A DNA stretch of 64,000 bases from NCBI RefSeq assembly GCF_000974985.2, contig NZ_LAVA02000017.1, positions 1 through 64,000 of the forward strand, read 5' to 3'. A model generated the notes under the pieces. It saw only the letters and a program-made list of their open reading frames with translations, searched no databases and was not told the origin of the DNA. This document shows positions 25,973 to 34,831 of this stretch, one piece after another (position 1 is the first letter of the stretch; each line of letters begins with the position of its first letter). This DNA is from Streptomyces mangrovisoli (GTDB taxonomy: Bacteria; Actinomycetota; Actinomycetes; Streptomycetales; Streptomycetaceae). Both the position numbers and the translations under genes were made by a program.

Positions 25973-27052
25973 ATGCTCGCCGCCCTCATCACCGCGCCCG
26001 GCCAGGACAAGCTGGAGATACGCGACGCCGTCGAAGCCACTGGCTTCGGGCCCGGCAAGGTCCGCGTCGCCATCAAGGCCACCGGGCTGTGCCACTCCGA
26101 CCTCTCCGGCATGTCCGGCAAGATCCCCGGCCCCGCCCCCCTCGTCCTCGGCCACGAGGGAGCCGGCCAGGTCCTGGAGGTCGGCGACGGCGTCACCCAT
26201 GTCCGGCCCGGCGACAGGGTCATCGTCAACTGGCGTCCGGCCTGCGGCCGTTGCCCGCACTGCCGGATCGGCGAGTCAAATCTGTGCGACAGCGGCTCGC
26301 AAGCCATGCGGGTACCGGCGTTCACCTCCCGAGGCACGGACCTGTACCGCTTCATGGGCGCCGGCACCTTCGCCGAGGAGGTCGTCCTCGACGCCGGATT
26401 CGCCGTCCCGCTGCCCGACGACGTCTCCTACGAGGCAGCAGCCCTCATCGGCTGCGGTGTCACCACCGGGATCGGCGCAGCGATCAACTCCAGCGGCGTC
26501 AAGCCGGGGGAGAACGTGGCAGTCATCGGATGCGGTGGTGTCGGGATCAGCGCCGTGATGGGCGCGAAGGCCGCGGGCGCCGCGCAGATCGTCGCCGTCG
26601 ACCCGGTCGCCCGCCGCCGGGACTGGGCGCGCGACTTCGGCGCCACCACCGCCGTCGCCCCCGACGAACTGGCCGGCGCCGTGGCCGACCTCACCGGCGG
26701 CCTCGGCTTCGATCATGTCATCGAAGCCGTCGGTCGGCCCGGCACCGTCCGCTCCGCCTACGAAGCCGCCCGCCGCGGCGGGACCATGTGCCTCGTCGGA
26801 GTCGGCGGCTTCGAGGACATGCTGCCGGTCAACCTGCTCGAACTCTTCGTCAGCGCCAAGCGCATCGTCCCCTCCGTGTACGGCGGCGACGACGTGACCC
26901 GCACCTACGACCGCATCATCGGCCTGCTGCGAGCCGGCCGCATCGATCTCGAAGCCCTTGTCACCCACCGCCTGCCTCTGGCCCAGGTGAACGACGCCCT
27001 CGACCTGATGCGCACGGGCGAAGCCCTGCGCGTCATGCTCACCAACGACTGA
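25973..27052 (+). CDS. Zinc-dependent alcohol dehydrogenase (MDR family)
   Basis: A 359-residue medium-chain dehydrogenase. The catalytic zinc ligands are C38 (GLCHSDLSG), H59 (LGHEGAGQV) and a later Cys (IGCGVTTGIG). The structural zinc lobe is CGRCPHCRIGESNLC. The Rossmann motif is VIGCGGVGISAVMGAK. The arrangement matches the class III-like group that acts on aryl, allylic or long-chain alcohols. The ATG is preceded by GAGGAGTCATC. It follows the ALDH gene on the same strand and is succeeded by a hairpin and a TetR gene. The likely role is the first oxidation step of an alcohol substrate. Confidence 0.9.
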   Translation: MLAALITAPGQDKLEIRDAVEATGFGPGKVRVAIKATGLCHSDLSGMSGKIPGPAPLVLGHEGAGQVLEVGDGVTHVRPGDRVIVNWRPACGRCPHCRIGESNLCDSGSQAMRVPAFTSRGTDLYRFMGAGTFAEEVVLDAGFAVPLPDDVSYEAAALIGCGVTTGIGAAINSSGVKPGENVAVIGCGGVGISAVMGAKAAGAAQIVAVDPVARRRDWARDFGATTAVAPDELAGAVADLTGGLGFDHVIEAVGRPGTVRSAYEAARRGGTMCLVGVGGFEDMLPVNLLELFVSAKRIVPSVYGGDDVTRTYDRIIGLLRAGRIDLEALVTHRLPLAQVNDALDLMRTGEALRVMLTND

Positions 27053-27063
27053 GTTCCGCTTGA

Positions 27064-27105
27064 GCGGATGGCTGCCTCCCTGCATCGCGCACAGCAGCCA
27101 TCCGC
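27064..27105. terminator. Hairpin after ALDH-ADH operon
   Basis: Perfect 12-base arms GCGGATGGCTGC and GCAGCCATCCGC enclose an 18-base loop, 12 bases after the ADH stop. It probably ends the operon. The TetR gene starts only 22 bases later, so part of the stem may overlap its promoter. Confidence 0.7.
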
Positions 27106-27127
27106 CGCCGACCCGTAGACTTTCCGC

Positions 27128-27772
27128 ATGTCACAGCCCTCCCGCCCGACTCGTACCCGGCGCGTTCAGCAACGCGCCCTGAACACCCGGGAGCTGCTGC
27201 TCGACACCACGGTCGACGTCCTGGTCGATCAGGGCTACGCGGGATTCTCCACGAACGCCGTCGGAGAGGCCGCGGGTGTCACCCGAGGCCGGCTCGTCCA
27301 CCACTTCCCGACCAAGCTCGCGCTCGTCGAAGCCACCCTCGACCACCTCGTCGAGCTCTACCGGGCCCACATCCCTCTGCATCTGCGGCTCATCACCGAG
27401 GGTCCGACGGAGGGCCGACTGGTTCGGGCACTCGACACCTTGTGGAGCCTGAAGCGGACGCGTGAGTACCAGGCCTGCCTGGAACTCATGGCGGGAGTGC
27501 GGCGCGACCCGGAGATGCGTCGTGCCCTGCGCACGTTCGAAGACAACCTGCACACGGCGCTGTCCGAAGCGGTCCACCAACTGGCCGGCACACGCACCGA
27601 GCAACCGGGCTTCGAGTCGAGCCTCACCACCACCATCCACGCCATGCGCGGCCTCCTGCTCACCGCCCGTGCGCTCGGCCTGGGCGACGGGGAACTGGAG
27701 GCCGAGTGGTCCGCCATGCGCGGTCGCCTCGTCCTGCTCTTCACCGAGTTCGATCCCGACGGAGGGCCTTGA
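27128..27772 (+). CDS. TetR/AcrR-family transcriptional regulator
   Basis: A 214-residue TetR protein with HTH region FSTNAVGEAAGVTRGRLVHHFPTKLALVEA, about residues 42-71, and a helical C-terminal domain (LVRALDTLWSLKRTREYQAC). The N-terminus is basic (SRPTRTRRVQQRALNTRELL). It follows the ALDH-ADH operon in the same direction after a hairpin. It is the natural candidate to bind the tandem sites at 24246-24293, with an alcohol or aldehyde as inducer. That assignment is by proximity only. Confidence 0.85.
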   Translation: MSQPSRPTRTRRVQQRALNTRELLLDTTVDVLVDQGYAGFSTNAVGEAAGVTRGRLVHHFPTKLALVEATLDHLVELYRAHIPLHLRLITEGPTEGRLVRALDTLWSLKRTREYQACLELMAGVRRDPEMRRALRTFEDNLHTALSEAVHQLAGTRTEQPGFESSLTTTIHAMRGLLLTARALGLGDGELEAEWSAMRGRLVLLFTEFDPDGGP

Positions 27773-28023
27773 AGGGGCCCGCGGGACGAACACCGGCCAT
27801 GGGACGTTCGTGCTGATGCTCGAAACCTCCTGGCCCGCGGTGCTGTGGGGTCGGCTGGGCCACGGCGGCGCCGCGAGTCCCGCCCCTGGTTCGTAGGTGG
27901 CGCCCGAGCCGCAGCCGAATCGGGCGACCAGCAACTGCACCCATGGGTGCCGGCCCGGCGGACTGCCAGCACTCGGAGCTGGACGGATCCGCGTGCGGCG
28001 GATCCAGTCATAGTGCGGTGCGT

Positions 28024-29283
28024 TCAAAGGCGGACGATGTGTGAGTGAGGGTGGGTGGTGCCGCGGGTATCGAGGAGGAGCGGGGCGAGGGTTTCGATCT
28101 CGTTCATGTTGAATGCCGTGTGATGCTGCAGGAGGATTGCCAGGTCTGTCTGCTTCAGAGCGGTCGTCAGGCAGGTGCCGTGGGCTACGGGTTCTCGGTC
28201 GACCTCCCAGTTGCTGACGTAGGGGTCGTAGTAGGTGACGCGGGCGCCGTGTGCGCGCAGTCCTCTGGCGACATCCGTTGCGGCGGTTTCGCGCTGGTCG
28301 GCGATGTCAGCTTTGTAGGTGACACCGAGCAGGAGAACGTTCGCGCCGCTGAGTGTGCTGCCGTGGTTGTCCAGGAGCTGGCGGGCGCGTTCGACGACAT
28401 AGCCCGGCATCCGGGCGTTGATCTCCCGCGCCAGTTCGACCATGCGGAACGGGTACCCGAGCGTGCGGACTTTGTGGGCCAGGTAGTTGGGGTCGACGGG
28501 GATGCAGTGGCCGCCGACTCCCGGTCCTGGGCGGAACGCTTGGTAGCCGAAGGGTTTGGTGGCGGCGCAGGAGATGGCGTCCCACAGGTCGATGCCCAGT
28601 TCGTGGGAGAAGATTGCCATTTCGTTGACCAGGGCGATGTTGACGTGCCGGTAGGTATTCTCGATGAGTTTGGCCATTTCGGCTTCTCGGGTGCCGGCGG
28701 CCTCCACGACGTGATCGACGAACTTCCTGTAGAAGATCGCCGCAGTCGTGGTGCAGGCATCCGAATAGCCCCCGACGACTTTGGGAGTGTTACGGACTCC
28801 GTAGACCTTGTTCCCCGGGTCCACCCGTTCCGGGGAGAAGGCCAGGTAGAAGCCGCTGCCGGCGCGAAGCCCAGACTGCTCGAGGATGGGCAGGACCACC
28901 TCGTCGGTGGTTCCCGGATAGCTGGTCGACTCCAGCACCACCAGGGTGCCCGGGCGCAGCCTGCGACTGACCATCGCGCAGGCGTCCTCGACCATGCCCA
29001 GGTCCGGACCGCCGTGATCCGACAGGGGAGTGGGGACGCAGATGACCACGGAATCGGCCTCGGCGATCACCCGCTCGTCCGTGGTCGCGGTGAAACCCGC
29101 AGCGCGCAGGTCGGCCATCGCCGCGTCGTCAACGTCGTCGACATGCGACTTACCGTGGTTAAGCCGTGCCACGACGCGAGCGTCGCAGTCCAGACCCGTC
29201 ACGCTCAGCCCCGAACGACCAGCTTCCACCGCGAGTGGCAGACCGACATAGCCGAGGCCGATGACCACAAGGTCGCAACGCAT
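28024..29283 (-). CDS. Nucleotide-sugar dehydrogenase, UDP-HexNAc 6-dehydrogenase type
   Basis: A 419-residue UDP-sugar dehydrogenase. The NAD motif is VVIGLGYVGLPLA (residues 7-19). STSYPGTTDEVV and FYLAFSPERVDPGNK are typical of the WbpA/WecC group that oxidises UDP-N-acetylhexosamines rather than UDP-glucose. The catalytic cysteine is C260 in GPGVGGHCIPVDP, and the conserved lysine is in EAEMAKLIENTYRHVN. The ATG at 29283 follows AAAGGG; a longer upstream extension has no support. It is divergent from a processive glycosyltransferase and would supply its uronic-acid donor. The exact sugar (GlcNAcA, ManNAcA or GlcA) is not certain. Confidence 0.9.
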   Translation of the reverse strand: MRCDLVVIGLGYVGLPLAVEAGRSGLSVTGLDCDARVVARLNHGKSHVDDVDDAAMADLRAAGFTATTDERVIAEADSVVICVPTPLSDHGGPDLGMVEDACAMVSRRLRPGTLVVLESTSYPGTTDEVVLPILEQSGLRAGSGFYLAFSPERVDPGNKVYGVRNTPKVVGGYSDACTTTAAIFYRKFVDHVVEAAGTREAEMAKLIENTYRHVNIALVNEMAIFSHELGIDLWDAISCAATKPFGYQAFRPGPGVGGHCIPVDPNYLAHKVRTLGYPFRMVELAREINARMPGYVVERARQLLDNHGSTLSGANVLLLGVTYKADIADQRETAATDVARGLRAHGARVTYYDPYVSNWEVDREPVAHGTCLTTALKQTDLAILLQHHTAFNMNEIETLAPLLLDTRGTTHPHSHIVRL

Positions 29284-29590
29284 GACGTGCCCTTTCGGAT
29301 TGGCCGAGTAGCGAAAGACCGGTCCCCGCCTGACTCCAGAGCCCATTGCTGCCAGCGCTGAGCTCTGGCGACGTCAACGACGGTGCGGAAAGAGAGCTGG
29401 CCGCCATCCCGGTGGAAATGCCTTCATGAAGGCATGCGATGACGACGCTACGACACGACGGCAAGCGACCGGCGTCACCGCGCCACCGATACGGCCAGGA
29501 CAGTGAAAAAGAAGCGGTCCCGCACCCCACAAGGCTCCTACGGGTCGTGGCTTGACAGGCTCCGGTGGATGCTCAGGGCGGAGGTGTTGC
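29284..29590. other. Divergent intergenic region with palindrome
   Basis: No gene is apparent in these 307 bases between the dehydrogenase and the small membrane-protein gene. It holds an 18-base perfect palindrome (29418-29435) near the middle and presumably both promoters. Confidence 0.6.
29418..29435. promoter_or_regulatory. Perfect 18-bp palindrome
   Basis: ATGCCTTCATGAAGGCAT reads the same on both strands. It is centred between the divergent UDP-sugar dehydrogenase and glycosyltransferase units, 135-156 bases from each start. It is probably a dimeric regulator's binding site; no regulator gene is adjacent. Confidence 0.6.
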
Positions 29591-29749
29591 ATGTACGGAA
29601 GAGAAAGCCTTGCCCAAACCGGCGCCGGCATCACGATGCTCGGGGTGTCGATCGCCTACGAGTGGGTGCTGGCCGTCATTCTCGTCCTCGTCTTCGGCGG
29701 TGCGGTGCTCTACCGCTACGCCAATCGACACAACCGCTATGCACCGTAA
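29591..29749 (+). CDS. 52-residue membrane peptide before glycosyltransferase
   Basis: A short protein with a polar start (MYGRESLAQTGAGIT), one strong membrane helix (IAYEWVLAVILVLVFGGAVLY, about residues 23-43) and a basic tail RYANRHNRYAP. GGAGG lies seven bases before the ATG. Its stop overlaps the glycosyltransferase start by 11 bases, so translation is coupled. I do not know a named family. A subunit or assembly partner of the membrane polysaccharide synthase is a fair guess, as small helper peptides occur with cellulose and alginate synthases. Confidence 0.65.
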   Translation: MYGRESLAQTGAGITMLGVSIAYEWVLAVILVLVFGGAVLYRYANRHNRYAP

Positions 29750-31094
29750 CGCCGCGAGCCGCAGCGCTCTGGTCGTCTGCGTGCTGGGCGTGATCGGACT
29801 GCTCGGCTGGGCGGCCCGGTGCTGGCTGGTCATCAACCCCCACGAGCGCCCGTTCCTCACAGCCGTCTATCTGGTCAACGCCGCGCTGGTCACCTACTTC
29901 GTGGCCGCCTCGCAGATCAACCGGCGCCACGGTCGCGGCCCCGTCGCGCCGGGACGGGTCGTCGCCATCGTGCCCGTCTACGAGGAGGAGCCCGAGCTCC
30001 TGGAAGCCACGATCGCGGCCCTGCTCCGCCAGACCCGCCCGGTCGATGAGATCCATGTCGTCGACGACGGATCGGTGCGCCACCCGGTGCGCCCCTTCGA
30101 CGATCCCCGCGTCGTCCTTCACCGCCAGAACAACGCCGGCAAACGCCGCGCCCAAGCCCACGTTCTGGCCCGGTTGCGCCCCGAGGACTGGGACTTCGTC
30201 ATGACGGTGGACTCCGACTCCGTCGTCGAGGACACCGCCCTGGAGCACCTGCTGCGGGCGATGTCTCAGCCACGGGTGATGGCCGCCACCGGGCTGGTGA
30301 TGACCCGCAACCACGACCACAACCTGCTCACCCGCCTCATGGACCTCAACGTCGGCACGTCCTGTCTCATCGACCGGGCGTCGCGATCGGTTTTCGGCGT
30401 GGTCGAAACCACGTCAGGGGCCCTGTCGCTGTACCGGGCGCCGATCCTCTTCGACAACGTCCGTGACTATGTGAATTCGGGGACCGCCGGCGACGACCGA
30501 CGGTTGACCATGTACGCCCTCCTGCGTGGCCAGGTCATCGCCGTCCACGACGCACGCGTGCACTCCGCGATGCCCACCACCATCCGCGCAACCTTCCAGC
30601 AGCGAGTGCGCTGGGGGAAATCCGCCTGGGCCGCGCTGCCCTTCGCCGTCACCAACCTCGCGTGGCGCCAGCTGATCGCCCCCCTGGCAGGTTCGGTGAA
30701 GTGGCTGTTCCTGCCGGCCCTGGCAGCGATAGTGATCACCGGGGCGTTCTCCGGAGCGCCCTCGCTGTACCTGTGGACCATCGGCTGTTCATACCTGCTC
30801 ATGCGCTACATGGAGACCTCCCAGTACGTCATGCAGCGCCCGGGCATGACCCTGCCTGCCCGCCTGTGGCGTCTGCTGTGGGCCACCCCCGCCGAAGGCC
30901 TGGTCACCCTCCTGCTGCTCTACCCGGCCAAATACTGGGCCGTGGTGCGTATCCGACACTGGGGCTGGCACACCCGCGGCGACGCGCACGCCGGCGCCCG
31001 CCGCTCCGACTACGGACCCACCGGCGCCACGCCCCGGCAGTCGGCGGACGACGACTCAGCCCAAGGGGAGCCCGCACCCGCGCTCACCCCCTAG
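29739..31094 (+). CDS. Processive family 2 glycosyltransferase, hyaluronan-synthase-like
   Basis: A 451-residue membrane glycosyltransferase. Two N-terminal helices (about residues 9-30 and 39-58) precede the GT-A domain, with VVDDGS (109-111), the DxD motif TVDSDS (158-160), the acceptor-site motif AGDDRRLTMYALLRG (251-254) and QQRVRWGKS (287-292), equivalent to QxxRW. Three or four helices follow. GDDR-x-LT is characteristic of hyaluronan and chitin synthases. The ATG at 29739 overlaps the small gene. With the divergent UDP-sugar dehydrogenase it would make and extrude a uronic-acid-containing polymer. A cellulose-like product is less likely. Confidence 0.88.
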   Translation: MHRNAASRSALVVCVLGVIGLLGWAARCWLVINPHERPFLTAVYLVNAALVTYFVAASQINRRHGRGPVAPGRVVAIVPVYEEEPELLEATIAALLRQTRPVDEIHVVDDGSVRHPVRPFDDPRVVLHRQNNAGKRRAQAHVLARLRPEDWDFVMTVDSDSVVEDTALEHLLRAMSQPRVMAATGLVMTRNHDHNLLTRLMDLNVGTSCLIDRASRSVFGVVETTSGALSLYRAPILFDNVRDYVNSGTAGDDRRLTMYALLRGQVIAVHDARVHSAMPTTIRATFQQRVRWGKSAWAALPFAVTNLAWRQLIAPLAGSVKWLFLPALAAIVITGAFSGAPSLYLWTIGCSYLLMRYMETSQYVMQRPGMTLPARLWRLLWATPAEGLVTLLLLYPAKYWAVVRIRHWGWHTRGDAHAGARRSDYGPTGATPRQSADDDSAQGEPAPALTP

Positions 31095-31130
31095 CCTGAG
31101 CCGCCAGCAACGAGACCGGGTGTGTCAACT

Positions 31131-31161
31131 TAACGGCCCTGTCTCATATTCGGTGGTGACG
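31131..31161 (+). repeat. Left inverted repeat of ISL3-type element
   Basis: TAACGGCCCTGTCTCA followed by TATTCGGTGGTGACG. It differs from the right end at two adjacent-region positions only (TA against CT before TTCGG). Confidence 0.85.
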
Positions 31162-31190
31162 CAGAGTGGTGAGGTGTCGTTGGTATCCAT

Positions 31191-32726
31191 GTGAAGGATG
31201 TCAACGAGCTTGTGCAGACGGTGTTTTCAGGGCTGTCCCCGCTGGTCATCGAGGATGTGGTCGACGAGGGCGTGCGAGTCGTGGTGCGGGCACGGACTCC
31301 GCAGGACACTGCGGCCTGCCCGGTGTGCGGGGTGTCGTCGGGGCGGGTGCACGGCTATCACTGGCGGACGGTGGCTGACGTGCCGGTCGACGGCCGGCGG
31401 GTGGTGGTCCGTGTGCGGATGCGACGTCTGGTGTGCCCCACCCGCGGCTGCCGACATACCTTCCGCGAGCAGGTTCCCGGAGTCCTGGACCGATACCAGC
31501 GACGCACTACCCGGCTGACCAGGCAGGTCAAGGCGGTGGTCAAGGAGTTAGCGGGCCGGGCGGGGGCACGTTTGCTGGCGATACTCGCGGCGGGCGTCTC
31601 GCGTCACACTGCTCTGCGCGCCCTGCTGCGGATCCCGCTGCCCACCGGGCGGGTGCCCCGCGTGATCGGCGTCGACGACTTCGCGCTGCGCCGGCGGCAC
31701 CGCTACGCCACCGTGATCATCGATGCCGAGACCCACGAGCGGATCGACGTGCTGGCCGATCGCACGGCCGACACCCTGGAAGCATGGCTGCGCGAGCATC
31801 CGGACATCGAGATCGTGTGCCGTGACGGCTCCGCGACCTACGCCGAGGCCATCCGCCGCGCCCTGCCCCGTGCGACGCAGGTCGGTGATCGGTGGCATCT
31901 GTGGCACAACCTGTGCGAAGCCGCTCTGAGCGAGGTCAAGGCGCACAGCGCCTGCTGGGCCGCCGTACTGGACGCGCCGATCTACAACGGGCCCCGCGCC
32001 CAGACCACCCTGGAGCGCTGGCACCAGGTCCACGACCTGCTCGACCAGGGCGTGGGCCTGCTCGAATGCGCCCGCCGCCTGGAACTGGCCCTGAACACCG
32101 TCAAACGCTATGCCCGCGCCGACCGGCCCGAGCGGATGCTCCGCGTCCCCAAGTACCGTGCCAGCCTCGTCGACCCCTACCACGAGCACCTGCGCAAACG
32201 CCGGGCCGAGGATCCCGGCGTCCCCGTCAAGCACCTCTTCGACGAGATCAAAGCACTCGGCTTCACGGGCTGCCTGAACCTCCTGCACAAGTACATCAAC
32301 CAGGGCCGTGCGGACGCCGACCGCAGCCACATCTCCCCGCGCAGGCTCGCCCGGATGCTGCTGACCAGGCCCGACAACCTCAAGGCGGAGCAACACGAGC
32401 TCCTGGCCAAGCTCACCGCCGCCTGCCCCGAGATGACCCAACTGGCCGCAGGCATCCGTGACTTCGCCCCGCTCCTTGCACCTCACGCCGACAATGCCGA
32501 CGCCCTCTCGCGCTGGATCGTCCAGGTCCGCGGCGCCGACCTGCCCCACCTGCATGCCTTCACTGGAGGTCTGGAACGAGACCGTGAAGCCGTAAACACC
32601 GCCCTCACACTTCCCTACAGCAACGGCCCCACCGAGGGTGTGAACACCAAGACCAAGCGGATCGCGCGCCAGATGCATGGACGAGCAGGCTTCACCCTGC
32701 TTCGCCACCGCATCCTCCTCGGATAG
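31191..32726 (+). CDS. ISL3-family transposase
   Basis: A 511-residue transposase. The N-terminal zinc-finger region has CPVCGVSSGRVHGYHWRTVA and CPTRGCRHTF. The catalytic DDE core starts with RVPRVIGVDDFALRRRHRYA and continues with IVCRDGSATYAEAIRRALP, VGDRWHLWHNLCEA, and the last acidic residue in SNGPTEGVNTKTKRI. All parts seem intact and the length is normal, so the element may still be mobile. Start GTG 31191 is the only one that fits the conserved N-terminus (ELVQTVFSGLSPLVIEDVVD). Confidence 0.92.
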   Translation: MKDVNELVQTVFSGLSPLVIEDVVDEGVRVVVRARTPQDTAACPVCGVSSGRVHGYHWRTVADVPVDGRRVVVRVRMRRLVCPTRGCRHTFREQVPGVLDRYQRRTTRLTRQVKAVVKELAGRAGARLLAILAAGVSRHTALRALLRIPLPTGRVPRVIGVDDFALRRRHRYATVIIDAETHERIDVLADRTADTLEAWLREHPDIEIVCRDGSATYAEAIRRALPRATQVGDRWHLWHNLCEAALSEVKAHSACWAAVLDAPIYNGPRAQTTLERWHQVHDLLDQGVGLLECARRLELALNTVKRYARADRPERMLRVPKYRASLVDPYHEHLRKRRAEDPGVPVKHLFDEIKALGFTGCLNLLHKYINQGRADADRSHISPRRLARMLLTRPDNLKAEQHELLAKLTAACPEMTQLAAGIRDFAPLLAPHADNADALSRWIVQVRGADLPHLHAFTGGLERDREAVNTALTLPYSNGPTEGVNTKTKRIARQMHGRAGFTLLRHRILLG

Positions 32727-32736
32727 CAGCACGCTC

Positions 32737-32767
32737 CGTCACCACCGAAAGTGAGACAGGGCCGTTA
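32737..32767 (-). repeat. Right inverted repeat of ISL3-type element
   Basis: Read on the minus strand it is TAACGGCCCTGTCTCA then CTTTCGGTGGTGACG, matching the left end at 29 of 31 positions. Confidence 0.85.
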
Positions 32768-33045
32768 GATTTACACTCCCGAACCGGGGTGGTCGGACAG
32801 CATTCCTCCGGAACTTCCCCGGCCGCACGCAGCGTTCGGGGGAGTTCACATCGAGAACGCGTCCGTGGGCACGAGGAACGATCGCCGCAGTCCCCTGCCA
32901 CCGGTAATTCCATGTGCAGCGACGTCTGGCTGGTGACAGCCGTTATTCCAGCACCTGGCCCGTACGTGCGGGCCTCAACTCTCCACTCATGTAATCGGGT
33001 TGCGATGCCCGTGTCGTGAGTGACCAGATCGCAAGGAGGGATACC

Positions 33046-33321
33046 ATGACCAGCTTCAGCGCTATCGCTCTGGCCGCCGGGGGCCACGTAGCTGCCGGGG
33101 CGGCCGTGCTGCTCGTCGGCGATGCGGCAGCCGCGGCGGTGATCATTACCATCGCCCACCAGATCCGGCAGAACCGGATGAAGAACATGGCCGTGTCCGC
33201 CGGCCGCTTCAACTTCCATCTCAGCGAAGCACCCATCGGCCAAAGGGACATCCGGGAGGCGGCAAAGCTCGCGCAGCAGCGTCCCGACCTGATTGAGCAA
33301 ATACTGCGCAGCCAGCGATAG
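33046..33321 (+). CDS. Small hypothetical membrane protein
   Basis: A 91-residue protein of unknown family. A hydrophobic segment covers about residues 5-38 (IALAAGGHVAAGAAVLLVGD region and AVIITIAHQI). It is followed by a basic, helical tail (RQNRMKNMAVSAGRFNFHLS and DIREAAKLAQQRPDLIEQIL). GGAGGG lies eight bases before the ATG at 33046, which decides against a longer reading from 33016. It lies between the ISL3 element and the decayed RiPP genes, and no partner is obvious. Codon use looks like a real Streptomyces gene. Confidence 0.6.
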   Translation: MTSFSAIALAAGGHVAAGAAVLLVGDAAAAAVIITIAHQIRQNRMKNMAVSAGRFNFHLSEAPIGQRDIREAAKLAQQRPDLIEQILRSQR

Positions 33322-33663
33322 AAGTTCTCCTCCCAGACGTCCCCGAAACCGTGCCGGGAGCCCACTTTCCCGCGGACTGTCCCGATCCCGCTGACACTTC
33401 AACTGCCCGGCGATGGCCTGCTTCAGACCGCCGAAGACACGTTCTTCCTCCCGCGGCCCGTCGCCGGAGGCGGCAGGAGGCCGGGACACGGGCCGAAAGG
33501 GATAGCAGCAAAATCCTGGGCGGGTGAACGGAGCTCCCGGCGCAGCGGCTACGGGATGAGAGCCCGTTGGACCACAACGCATTCATCCCCCCTTTCAGGC
33601 GGTGTCCCTGACACGGCCGGATCAGGAACAGGCACTACTGCTCAGATCCCTGGCAGAGATAGG
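33322..33663. other. Stretch without a recognisable gene
   Basis: Nothing convincing is encoded here. Near 33600 a short plus-strand frame reads LTRPDQEQALLLRSLAEIGQ, which could be a helical remnant, but it is too short to assign. The region is the 3' flank of the methyltransferase pseudogene. Confidence 0.45.
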
Positions 33664-34831
33664 TCAGGAACGTGCGGGTGCCGCAGGTTCTGTCGATCGT
33701 GGCGGACGGGCAGGGTGAAGGTTTCCGGTCCCGGCCGGTCTGCCTCGTCGCAGGCCGACAGCACCCGCGATCCGTTCCCACAGCTTCAGCGGGCCGCCCT
33801 CACGCACCTCCCACCGATTCTCCCCGGGAGGGAGGGTGGCGGCGGAGCCGGTGACGACGTCAACGAGGTGCACAGCGTCCTTGACGGTCGTCATCTGCGC
33901 GTCCGGCACAGCGCACTGGGCGAGGAACCGCAAGTGGAACGCCTCTTCGGTCGAGGAGGTGATCCGTTCGGGGCCGTGCCGGGCGGCCCGCCCGGACTCC
34001 GGAAGCCCCGCGGCCCAGTGGGCGGGGTTGCCGAACATAGGCGCGGCCTGGGTGCGGGCGGACATGAAAGACACGGTGCCGCCCAGCAGCCAGCCCGCGG
34101 CAGTGCCGTCGGGGCCGACGGTGAGCAGGACGCGGGCGTAGCCGTAGAGCCAGCCGGACAGGGTGAGCAGGATTTTCCCGCCGGATCTGGCCTGTGCCAG
34201 CATGCAGGGGGGATGGAGCGGAAGGAGCAGGCGGCCACGATCCTGTCGAAGGGGGCCTCTGGCCAGTACCCGTACAGCCCGTCCGCCACCGCCAGGGTCG
34301 GCGTGTAGCCGCAGCCGTACAGGGCGCTGCCTGCTCCAGCCGGCGAGGGTCGACCTCGATGCTCGTGACGTCGGCGGAGCCGAGACGTTCGCAGGCCAGC
34401 GCGGTGGAGTAGCCGGTGCCGGTGCCGATCTCCAGCACCGAGTGCCCCTCCTGCACGTCCGCGTCGGCCCACATCCGCACCACCAGCGAGGGCAGCGTGG
34501 ACGACGAGGTCGGTGCCCCGCCGTGGCGCGCCCTGGGTGCCTTCCAATCCGGTTCGTCGCCGTGGAACCGGGTGATCAGGGTCGTGTCGCAGTACGCGGA
34601 GGACAGCCACCGTCCGTAGTCGAACGCGGCGGTGACCGGCTCCCACACAGTCAGACCCTGTCTGTCGGGCTCGTCGGCGGGCAGGTAGAAGCCCGGCACG
34701 AAGGCGTGGCGGGGCACCCGCTCGACGGCCGCCCGCCAGCCGGGGTCGGCAAGGACGCCGTCGCCGGCGAGGGCCGTTGCCATCGCCTGCCGCAGCCGCT
34801 CCGCGTCGGTTTCCAGGCTGGCGGCCATCAT
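33664..34831 (-). pseudogene. Frameshifted PIMT-like methyltransferase of a graspetide-type locus
   Basis: A protein-L-isoaspartate O-methyltransferase homologue spread over three frames. The first part, from ATG 34831, has AVERVPRHAFVPGFYLP and the SAM motif SVLEIGTGTGYSTALACERL, ending SIEVDPRRLEQA. A frame change near 34327 leads to ALYGCGYTPTLAVADGLYGY and FDRIVAACSFRSIPPA. A second near 34204 leads to ARSGGKILLTLSGWLYGYAR and the C-terminus at 33664. Total coding length (about 389 codons) equals that of the enzymes found next to ATP-grasp peptide ligases, where they methylate the peptide and form aspartimide. Its start overlaps the ATP-grasp stop. It is dead unless the indels are sequencing errors. 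Confidence 0.8.

Larger units (their letters stand above)
31131..32767 (+). mobile_element. Complete ISL3-family insertion sequence
   Basis: A 1637-base element bounded by 31-base inverted repeats matching at 29 positions, with the outer sequence TAACGGCCCTGTCTCA. It holds one transposase gene. No obvious 8-base direct repeat surrounds it, so the target duplication has decayed or the ends recombined. It sits 36 bases after the glycosyltransferase stop and could end or alter its transcription. Confidence 0.85.

Noticed and set aside
29418..29435. Terminator role for the 18-bp palindrome.
   Set aside because: It is between divergent genes, has no loop or T-run, and is AT-rich compared with real terminators nearby, so an operator is more likely.
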